Positions 37,092 through 44,248 of a DNA stretch of 64,000 nucleotides are shown piece after piece. Position numbers and translations under genes: made by a program. Positions within the stretch are counted from its first letter, which is position 1; every line of letters begins with the position of its first letter. Origin of the DNA: Hyphomonas sp. (GTDB lineage: Bacteria > Pseudomonadota > Alphaproteobacteria > Caulobacterales > Hyphomonadaceae); contig JACKIK010000005.1 of assembly GCA_020638455.1 (NCBI GenBank), forward strand, positions 72,072 to 136,071. The letters are read 5' to 3'. A model generated the notes under the pieces. The model was not told the DNA's origin. It did not search any database and worked only from the letters and a program-made list of their open reading frames with translations.

Positions 37092-38579
37092 TCAGAGCAC
37101 CAGCGGGGCGATCCAGTAGCCGATCGCGGTGATGATCAGGATACCCATCAGATTGATCTGAAACCCGCTGCGGATCATGTTGCCGATTGGAACCTTGCCC
37201 GTGGCGTAGATGACGGCGTTCGGCGCGGTGGCGACCGGCAGCATGAAGGCGCAGCTGGCAGCGACGGCGGCCGGGGCGAACAGGGCTTCCGGTGCGGCGC
37301 CGACCGCGGTGGCGAGTGAGCCGATGATCGGGGCGAGCGTCGTCATGGTGGCGACGTTCGATGTGACTTCGGTCAGGAAGATGACGAGCGCCACCAGGAT
37401 CGCGACAATGATGAGCGGCGGGAAGATGGCGAGCACGTGAAGCTGCTGGCCGATCCAGTCCGAAAGGCCGGTCGCACGCATGGCATTTCCGAGGGCGATG
37501 CCGCCGCCGAACAGCAGGAGCACGCCCCAGGGCAGGCGCTCTGCCTCGTCCCATGTCATCAGGGCGCGGTGCTGACCGCCGCCGGCCGGCACGAGGAAGA
37601 CGAGCACGGCGCCGAACATGGCGATCATCATGTCGTTCTGGCCGCCATAGGACTGGAATTGCGGAAACCCCATCGACGCCAGCGCATTGGTCGCCGGCAG
37701 GCGGAGCACCCAGAGCGCAGCGACGACGGCGAAGACGATGGCGATGCGGCGCTCGGGCTGCGTCATCGGGCCAAGGTCCAGCAGGTCCTGGTGAACGGAG
37801 GCGGCCATCTGGTCGCCATGGGCCGCCTTCGGAATGTCGCGCGTCACGGCCCACCAGGCGGCGGGCACCAGCAAGCCGGCAGCCGGAATGCCGAAGGTCA
37901 TCCATTGCCAGAAGCCGATGCCGGTGCCGGTCTGCTCCTGCAGCCATTTGAGGGCGATGAGGTTGGTCGGCGTGCCGATGGGTGTCGCGACACCGCCAAT
38001 GGACGCTGCGTAGCAGACACCGAGCAGCACGGCGGTCGTGAACCGGCCATCCTCGTCGCGCAGCGCAACGGCTGCCGATAGCGCGATGGGAACCATCATC
38101 AGCGAGGTCGCCGTGTTGGAAATCCACATCGAGATCAGCGCGGTGGCCAGCATGAAGCCGAACACGAGCGCCTTGGGCGAGGTGCCGACGCGGTCGACGA
38201 TATTGAGGGCGACCCGCTTGTGCAGGTTCCAGCGCTCGACGCCGAGCGCGATGATGAAGCCGCCGAGCAGAAGCAGCACGATGTGGTCTGCATAGCTCGC
38301 CCCGATGCGTTTGGGAGACAGCTCGCCAAGGATGGCAGGGTCGATCCCGCTGTCGGTATGGCCGACGATACCGGCCGCCACCGGCAGGACGAAAAGCGGC
38401 AGCAGCGACGTGGCGGGGATCGGGATGGCTTCTGTCGCCCACCAGATCGCCATGAGCACGAGCAGCGCCGCCGTGACCCAGGCAATCTCCGGAAGGCCTG
38501 CCGGAGGACCGACAAGCAGCATGAGAATGGACAGGGCCGGACCAAGGACCAGGCCGATCGTCCGGGGCGAGCGGGTCAT
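37092..38579 (-). CDS. SLC13/DASS family anion transporter
   Basis: A 495-aa sodium-coupled inner-membrane transporter with about 11 helices. The two substrate/sodium-site motifs of the family are present: ISNTATSLMMVPIALS near residue 147 and TEVTSNVATMTTLAPI near 400. Family members carry dicarboxylates, citrate or sulfate. Its ATG overlaps the metC stop (ATGA), and metC, sseA and cysK precede it, so a sulfur-containing or sulfate-like anion is a reasonable guess. A dicarboxylate carrier that merely shares the operon is the alternative. Confidence 0.85.
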   Translation of the reverse strand: MTRSPRTIGLVLGPALSILMLLVGPPAGLPEIAWVTAALLVLMAIWWATEAIPIPATSLLPLFVLPVAAGIVGHTDSGIDPAILGELSPKRIGASYADHIVLLLLGGFIIALGVERWNLHKRVALNIVDRVGTSPKALVFGFMLATALISMWISNTATSLMMVPIALSAAVALRDEDGRFTTAVLLGVCYAASIGGVATPIGTPTNLIALKWLQEQTGTGIGFWQWMTFGIPAAGLLVPAAWWAVTRDIPKAAHGDQMAASVHQDLLDLGPMTQPERRIAIVFAVVAALWVLRLPATNALASMGFPQFQSYGGQNDMMIAMFGAVLVFLVPAGGGQHRALMTWDEAERLPWGVLLLFGGGIALGNAMRATGLSDWIGQQLHVLAIFPPLIIVAILVALVIFLTEVTSNVATMTTLAPIIGSLATAVGAAPEALFAPAAVAASCAFMLPVATAPNAVIYATGKVPIGNMIRSGFQINLMGILIITAIGYWIAPLVL

Positions 38580-39733
38580 GCCCCGCTCCGCATCGCGGCG
38601 AAGGCCGCGTCCAGTTCGGCCTTGAGATCGGAGACCGCTTCGAGGCCCGCATGGATCCGGAGCAGAGGCCCGGGCCGGTCGTCCGCCCAGCTTCCGGCGC
38701 GGCGGTCCATCTGGCGGTCGCAGGGGATCAGCAGGCTTTCGTAGCCACCCCAGGAGAAGCCCATGCCGAACAGGTGGAGGGCGGCAATGAAGCGCTTCAT
38801 GGCCTCATCCGGGACGGGCTTCAGGATGAATCCGAACAGGCCGCAGGAGCCGGTGAAGTCACGCTTCCACAGCGCGTGGTCACGGCTGGACGGCAGCGCC
38901 GGGTGGAGCACTTCGGCAACTTCCTCCCGCGTCGAAAGCCATTCGGCTAGTTCCAGCGCGCTCGCCTCGTGCGCCCTGAGTCGCGTATGCATGGTGCGCA
39001 TGCCGCGCAGGGCGGTGTAGGCGTCATCGACCGACAGGCTGAAGCCGAATTGCTCCGCAACCGCCGCCACACGATGCTTCATCGCGTCGCTGGCGCTGAT
39101 GACGGCGCCGCCAAAGGCATCGGCATGGCCGACGGCATATTTGGTCAGCGCCTGGATGGAGAGGTCGACGCCGAGCGCCAGCGGCTTGAAGAAATAGCCT
39201 GCGCCCCAGGTATTGTCGGCGAGGGTCAGGATGTCCCGCTCCCCTGCGACTTTGACGATCGCGGGAACATCGGCGATTTCGAAGGTGAGCGAGCCTGGGG
39301 CCTCAAGGAAGATGGCCTGAGTTTCGGGGGTGATGAAGTCTGCAATGCTGGCGCCGGCGCGCGGATCATAGCGGCTGGACGTGATGCCGAAACGGGGAAG
39401 GCGCTGCTCGCAGAAACGCGCCGTCGGGCCGTAAACGCTGTCCGGGATGAGGACATGCCCGCCCGTCTCGACGCAGGCGAGGATGCCCATGACGCAGGCC
39501 TGCAGGCCGTTGGCGACAAGCTGCGTGTGCGTGCCGCCTTCCAGTTCGCAGAGCGCTGCTTCCAGTTCGCGATGGACCGTCAGGCCCATCAGGCCATAGG
39601 TCGGTTTTTCTCCGTAGAGCGTGTCTTCCGTCGGCAGGAGGACCGTGGAGGCGCGTTCCAGAGGCGGGTTGACCGTGACCCGGTCGAGACGTTTCGTCCG
39701 CGTGTGGATGATGCGTGTTTCGGTCGACTTCAT
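38576..39733 (-). CDS. metC: Cystathionine beta-lyase
   Basis: PLP enzyme cleaving cystathionine to homocysteine, pyruvate and ammonia. The 385-aa product is a Cys/Met-metabolism transsulfuration enzyme: the PLP Lys198 lies in IQALTKYAVGHADAFGG, the Asp of LADNTWGAG contacts PLP nitrogen, and YGPTARFCEQ supplies the Tyr motif. ATG 39733 is chosen over an extension to 39784 because it gives the family start and overlaps the sseA stop by four bases. A close relative acting as gamma-lyase cannot be excluded. It sits in the cysK-sseA-metC-SLC13 operon. Confidence 0.9.
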   Translation of the reverse strand: MKSTETRIIHTRTKRLDRVTVNPPLERASTVLLPTEDTLYGEKPTYGLMGLTVHRELEAALCELEGGTHTQLVANGLQACVMGILACVETGGHVLIPDSVYGPTARFCEQRLPRFGITSSRYDPRAGASIADFITPETQAIFLEAPGSLTFEIADVPAIVKVAGERDILTLADNTWGAGYFFKPLALGVDLSIQALTKYAVGHADAFGGAVISASDAMKHRVAAVAEQFGFSLSVDDAYTALRGMRTMHTRLRAHEASALELAEWLSTREEVAEVLHPALPSSRDHALWKRDFTGSCGLFGFILKPVPDEAMKRFIAALHLFGMGFSWGGYESLLIPCDRQMDRRAGSWADDRPGPLLRIHAGLEAVSDLKAELDAAFAAMRSGA

Positions 39734-40575
39734 GCCGAGCCCGTTGCGACAGGACGCGAAGCGTCCGAGGCCCACTCCGTCCACGAACCATCATAGACGG
39801 CAACGTCCCAGTTGCCGGTGCGCGCATAGGCGAGCGCCAGCGTGGATGCCGTGACGCCGGACCCGCACGTGGTGATGACGGGCTTTCCTGTGGCCGGCAG
39901 CAGGGCTTTCAGCTCGGCGGCGGATTTGAACGTGCCGTCGTCGTGCACAAGCGTTGCGCTCGGCACGTTCAGACTGCCCGGAATATGGCCGGAGGCGAGG
40001 CCTTCGCGTGGCTCGGGGGCTTTGCCGGTGAAGCGGGTGGCGGGGCGGGCATCGACAATTGTGAAATTGCCGGCGTCGGATGCTGCGCGCACCTGGGCGG
40101 CGTCCTTCACGAGGTCGCTGCGCACGCGCGCGGTGAAGTGTCGCTCGGTCGGCATCGGCGGCATGTCTTCAAGCGCTCCGCCGGCATCGGTCCACGCTTT
40201 CAGGCCGCCGTCGAGCACCTTGACGTCATTGTGGCCCATCACGCGCAGCATCCACCAGACGCGCGGCGCGGCGCAGTAGCCGTTCTGATCATAGACGATG
40301 ACCCGGTTGCCGTCGCCGATGCCGAGCTTGCGGACGCGCGAGGAAAACAGGATCGGATCCGGCAGCATGTGCGGCAGGTCCGTATCGGTCGCCTTGATCG
40401 CGTCGATGTCGAAATGGACCGCGCCGGGGATATGACCGGCTGACCAGGCTTCGCGGCCGGACTTGTCCGAATTCTGGAAGGAGGCAAACCAGGTCGCGTC
40501 CACGACGCGGATATCCGGCGCGGAGATGTGCTGCTTCAGCCAGTCTGCTGTGACGAGGGGATCGCCAGATTCCAT
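39730..40575 (-). CDS. sseA: 3-mercaptopyruvate sulfurtransferase (rhodanese family)
   Basis: A 281-aa tandem rhodanese. The N-terminal, inactive domain has VVDATWF and AGHIPGAVHFDID; the C-terminal domain has the active loop CGSGVT with Cys237, which distinguishes mercaptopyruvate sulfurtransferases from thiosulfate:cyanide forms (CRKGVT). It moves sulfane sulfur from 3-mercaptopyruvate to acceptors such as thiols. It begins three bases before the end of cysK (the stop lies at 40579) with AAGGG inside cysK, and overlaps metC by four bases. Confidence 0.92.
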   Translation of the reverse strand: MESGDPLVTADWLKQHISAPDIRVVDATWFASFQNSDKSGREAWSAGHIPGAVHFDIDAIKATDTDLPHMLPDPILFSSRVRKLGIGDGNRVIVYDQNGYCAAPRVWWMLRVMGHNDVKVLDGGLKAWTDAGGALEDMPPMPTERHFTARVRSDLVKDAAQVRAASDAGNFTIVDARPATRFTGKAPEPREGLASGHIPGSLNVPSATLVHDDGTFKSAAELKALLPATGKPVITTCGSGVTASTLALAYARTGNWDVAVYDGSWTEWASDASRPVATGSA

Positions 40576-40578
40576 ATG

Positions 40579-41583
40579 TCAGCCCTTGATCCATGGTGGA
40601 ACCGGCAGGTCCTTGGACCGCAGGAATTCCGGGTTGTAGAGTTTCGATTGATAGCGGTTGCCGTAGTCGCAGAGCATGGTGATGATCGTGTGGCCGGGGC
40701 CAAGGTCCCGCGCCATCCGGATCGCGCCGGCAACATTGATGCCGGACGAACCGCCGAGGCAGAGCCCCTCCTGCTGGACGAGATCGAACAGGACGTTGAG
40801 GGCTTCCGTGTCGGTGCACCGATAGGCGCGATCCACCACGACATCTTCGAGATTGGCGGTGATGCGGCCTTGTCCGATGCCTTCGGTGATGGAGGTGCCT
40901 TCGGATTTCAGTTCGCCGCTGGTATAATATTCGTAGAGTGCGGCGCCGCCCGGATCGGCGAGGCCGATCTGCACCGCTTCGTTCTTTTCCTTCAGCGCGA
41001 GCGATACGCCGCCCAGCGTGCCTCCGGACCCGACGGCGCAGATGAAGGCGTCCAGCCTTCCGCCCGTCTGCTGCCAGATCTCCTGTCCTGTCGTCTCATA
41101 ATGGGCCTTGCGGTTGGCGACATTGTCGAACTGGTTGGCCCAGATGGCTCCGTTCGGCTCGCTCCTGGCCATGTCCTCGGCAAGGCGGCGGGAATAGTGC
41201 TGGTAGTTGTTGGGGTCCTTGTAAGGGACGGCGTCCACTTCGATCAGCTCCGCGCCGAGGAGGCGGATGGCGTCCTTCTTCTCCTGGCTCTGCGTGCGGG
41301 GCATGACGATAACGACCCGGTAACCAAGGGCAGCGCCGACAAGGGCGAGGCCGATGCCGGTATTGCCGGCGGTTCCTTCCACGATGGTGCCGCCGGGTTG
41401 CAGGGCGCCGGATGCCTCTGCGTCACGTACGATGCCGAGGGCCGGGCGGTCCTTCACCGACTGGCCGGGGTTCAGGAACTCGCACTTGCCGAGGATTTCG
41501 CACCCGGTTTCGTCCGACACCTTGTTGAGGCGCAGCAGCGGCGTGTTGCCGATCAGGTCAATAACGGAGCGGTGAAATTGCAT
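40579..41583 (-). CDS. cysK: Cysteine synthase A
   Basis: O-acetylserine sulfhydrylase; makes cysteine from O-acetylserine and sulfide. The 334-aa protein has PLP Lys44 in NPGQSVKDRPA, the substrate loop EGTAGNTGIG, and the PLP phosphate site GSGGTLGG. It is a CysK-type enzyme with an extended C-terminus after CLGGSSGINVAGA. It is the first gene of the minus-strand sulfur operon. The region between it and the GGDEF/EAL gene (250 bp) should hold the operon promoter, and two palindromes are found there. Confidence 0.92.
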   Translation of the reverse strand: MQFHRSVIDLIGNTPLLRLNKVSDETGCEILGKCEFLNPGQSVKDRPALGIVRDAEASGALQPGGTIVEGTAGNTGIGLALVGAALGYRVVIVMPRTQSQEKKDAIRLLGAELIEVDAVPYKDPNNYQHYSRRLAEDMARSEPNGAIWANQFDNVANRKAHYETTGQEIWQQTGGRLDAFICAVGSGGTLGGVSLALKEKNEAVQIGLADPGGAALYEYYTSGELKSEGTSITEGIGQGRITANLEDVVVDRAYRCTDTEALNVLFDLVQQEGLCLGGSSGINVAGAIRMARDLGPGHTIITMLCDYGNRYQSKLYNPEFLRSKDLPVPPWIKG

Positions 41584-41730
41584 TCAGGCGGCCATCCTGA
41601 GTCTTAGAATCTGGTTCCTGGCGGAAGCTAGAGCGCCGGACGCTGCAGCACAACCGCTGCAATAAGTCCCACGCCTGAAGGGGCACATCAGCAGGGCTGA
41701 AACGCCTTATGGAAAGGCCCCCATGACCCG

Positions 41731-41752
41731 GATCGGTGAAATTTCATCGATC
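41731..41752. promoter_or_regulatory. 22-bp near-perfect inverted repeat between cysK and the GGDEF/EAL gene
   Basis: GATCGGTGAA-at-TTCATCGATC matches as an inverted repeat in nine of ten base pairs, with the core TGAAATTTCA exact. It lies in the divergent region, about 148 bp from the cysK start codon and 82 bp from the GGDEF/EAL start, a plausible operator place. The binding protein is unknown. Confidence 0.35.
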
Positions 41753-41804
41753 AGTCTCGCTGGCGATTTACCCTTATCTGGTACCCCAGTGGCTTAGAAC
41801 GCTT

Positions 41805-41816
41805 CCCTTTAAAGGG
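41805..41816. promoter_or_regulatory. 12-bp perfect palindrome before the GGDEF/EAL start
   Basis: CCCTTTAAAGGG is a perfect palindrome ending 18 bases before the start codon at 41834. It overlaps the likely 5' leader, so it could be an operator or an mRNA hairpin just ahead of GAGAGAGG. Confidence 0.3.
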
Positions 41817-41833
41817 GACGAGAGAGAGGCGGT

Positions 41834-44239
41834 ATGGGAAAGCGCAATCAGTCGCGAACCAACGGGTGGACATTTGCCGACCTGATCAAGGACGTTCCGG
41901 TCCCTGAAAAGCACGCGGGATCCCTGCGGGCCAAGCAGATCGAGATGGTTCGCCGGATGACCACGGTGCTGGTCCTGACGAACCTGCTCAATGCGGCGGT
42001 CGTCCTGCTGTCCTTCCGGAATACTGCCGCGGATACACTGCTCTACATCTGGGCCTGCGCAATCGCCGCGGCCAGCCTGTTTGCGGTGGTCCATCAGGTC
42101 TTCTCGTCGCTGGCAAAGGACAAGGAAGACGACCGTTCGCAGCGCGCGCTGGAACGGTATTCGCGGGCGACGTCGCTGAACGGCCTGCTGTGGGCCGTCG
42201 TGCCGATCATCGTCATGAATGCGGCCGACCCGCAGGGCCAGATGGTGATGGGTATCGTTCTGGCCGGCATGATGTTCGCCGGCGCGTTCCTGATGTCCCG
42301 CCTGCCGGACGCGGCTTTCTCCTTCATCGTGCCGGTCGGCATCGGCATGGTGATCGCGCTGCAGTTTCAGCAGAACCCGCAATACCAGTATGTGTCGGTC
42401 ATCACGATTTCCTATGTCGGCGTCCTGATGCTCGGCGTGCGCTGGACGCACAAGCAGTTCGTCGAGCAGCACCTCAACGAGGCCGCCGTGAAGGAACAGT
42501 CGCAGCTCATCGGCCTGCTGCTGCGCGACTTCGAGGAAAGCACCTCTGACTGGCTGTGGCAGACCAATGCGCGCGGCGAACTGCAGGACATCCCGCTGGT
42601 GTTCGAAGGCGCGATCGAGTCAAATGGCGTCATGCGCATCGGTGAGCCGATCCTCAGCGTGTTCGCAGAGGACGAAGCGCTGAAAGTGCTGGAGACCAGC
42701 CTGAGCCGCCGCCAGGGTTTCCGCGACCTTGCGCTGCAGGTGAAAACTGCACCGGGCGAGCCGGAACGCTGGTGGTCCGTCACGGGCAAGCCGATCTTCG
42801 AAAGCGACGTGTTCAAAGGCTTTCGCGGCGTGGCGGCCGACATTTCCCAGTCGAAGGAGATCGAGGACCGTATTGCCTATATGGCTCACTATGACGGCCT
42901 GACCGGCCTGCCGAACCGGATGAACATGCAGGAACATCTGGAAAAGGCGACCCGTCGTCCGATCAATCCGAAGGTCGACCGCGCCCTGATCTGGCTCGAT
43001 CTCGACAACTTCAAATGGGTCAACGATACGCTTGGCCACCCGGCTGGTGACGAATTGCTGCAGCTGGCTTCCGCCCGCCTGAGCGGCCTCTGCCAGGAGC
43101 AGGATATCGTGGCGCGCCTCAGCGGCGACGAGTTCGCCATGATTGTCGAGCGCGACGCCGGCGGCGAACTCGAGGAATTTCTCGACCAGCTGACCCAGAT
43201 CATGTCCGAGCCCTACGATCTCTGGGGATCGACGGTAAACTGTGCCGCGTCCGTCGGTGTGCGCCTGTTCGATGCCTTCACCAGCGACGCGCGGGTGCTG
43301 CTGAAGCATGCCGACCTCGCCCTCTACCAGGCCAAGAGCCAGGGCAAGGCCAATTGGTGCATGTTCACGACCGAACTGGACGAGAAGGCCCGCGCCCGCC
43401 AGCAGATCGAAGCGGACCTGCATCGTGCGCTGGAGAACAACGAGCTGCGCGTCTACTTCCAGCCGCTCGTCGATGCCACATCGCACAAGATGGTGGGCTG
43501 CGAGACGCTGGTGCGCTGGGAGCATCCGAAGCGTGGCCTTATCTATCCCGGCGAGTTCATCGAACACGCCGAGGACAACGGCCTCATCACGCGGATGGGC
43601 GACTGGGTCATCCGGGCCGCCCTGGCCGAAGCCCGCCGCCTGCCGGACGATGTGAAGATCTCGATCAATATCTCGCCGCTGCAGATTCACAGCGCAACGC
43701 TGGTGTCGACGGTTGTCCATTCGCTGGCCACCAACGGTATCGATCCTGGCCGCATCGAGCTTGAGATCACCGAAAGCGTGCTGATGTCGGATACGGAATT
43801 CACGCTGCAGCGCCTGCACCAGCTCAAGAATCTGGGCGTGCGCATCGCGCTGGACGACTTCGGGACCGGCTTCTCCTCGCTCAGCTACCTGCGCAGCTTC
43901 CCGTTCGACAAGATCAAGATCGACAAGAGCTTCGTGGCCGACATCGAGAACCGTGCCGACAGCCGGGCCATCACGGTGGCGACGCTCAACCTCGCCAAGA
44001 CGCTCGGCATGCGCTGCACGGCCGAAGGCGTGGAGACGAGCTACCAGGCCGACTTCCTGCGCGACAATGGCTGTGACGAGCTTCAGGGCTTCTTCATCAG
44101 CCGCGCCCAGCCGCTCGAAAAGCTGCGCCACCTTGTCGATCTCAAGGATATTGTCGAGGTCGAGGCGGAGCCCGCTGAACGGGTCGGCCTGCGCGCGATC
44201 GAAGGCGGTGCGTCCCCGCGCGCAGCCAAGGCGTCCTAA
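41834..44239 (+). CDS. Membrane GGDEF-EAL protein (cyclic di-GMP turnover)
   Basis: An 801-aa protein with about six transmembrane helices (residues 35-215), a PAS-like segment (about 230-345), a GGDEF domain (about 350-515) and a complete EAL domain (about 530-780). The GGDEF signature is SGDEF (430-434), a variant of the usual GG at the first position. The EAL signature is ETL (557-559), with DDFGTGFSSLSYL and KIDKSFV of active phosphodiesterases. Net hydrolysis of c-di-GMP is most likely; a weak or GTP-binding GGDEF is possible. GAGAGAGG precedes the ATG. It ends ten bases from the convergent AsmA gene. Confidence 0.92.
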   Translation: MGKRNQSRTNGWTFADLIKDVPVPEKHAGSLRAKQIEMVRRMTTVLVLTNLLNAAVVLLSFRNTAADTLLYIWACAIAAASLFAVVHQVFSSLAKDKEDDRSQRALERYSRATSLNGLLWAVVPIIVMNAADPQGQMVMGIVLAGMMFAGAFLMSRLPDAAFSFIVPVGIGMVIALQFQQNPQYQYVSVITISYVGVLMLGVRWTHKQFVEQHLNEAAVKEQSQLIGLLLRDFEESTSDWLWQTNARGELQDIPLVFEGAIESNGVMRIGEPILSVFAEDEALKVLETSLSRRQGFRDLALQVKTAPGEPERWWSVTGKPIFESDVFKGFRGVAADISQSKEIEDRIAYMAHYDGLTGLPNRMNMQEHLEKATRRPINPKVDRALIWLDLDNFKWVNDTLGHPAGDELLQLASARLSGLCQEQDIVARLSGDEFAMIVERDAGGELEEFLDQLTQIMSEPYDLWGSTVNCAASVGVRLFDAFTSDARVLLKHADLALYQAKSQGKANWCMFTTELDEKARARQQIEADLHRALENNELRVYFQPLVDATSHKMVGCETLVRWEHPKRGLIYPGEFIEHAEDNGLITRMGDWVIRAALAEARRLPDDVKISINISPLQIHSATLVSTVVHSLATNGIDPGRIELEITESVLMSDTEFTLQRLHQLKNLGVRIALDDFGTGFSSLSYLRSFPFDKIKIDKSFVADIENRADSRAITVATLNLAKTLGMRCTAEGVETSYQADFLRDNGCDELQGFFISRAQPLEKLRHLVDLKDIVEVEAEPAERVGLRAIEGGASPRAAKAS

Positions 44240-44248
44240 GGCGTCAGC

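Noticed and set aside
41584..41833. SAM-type riboswitch before the cysK operon
   Set aside because: No recognisable SAM-II-like conserved core or pseudoknot was found; only the two dyads remain.
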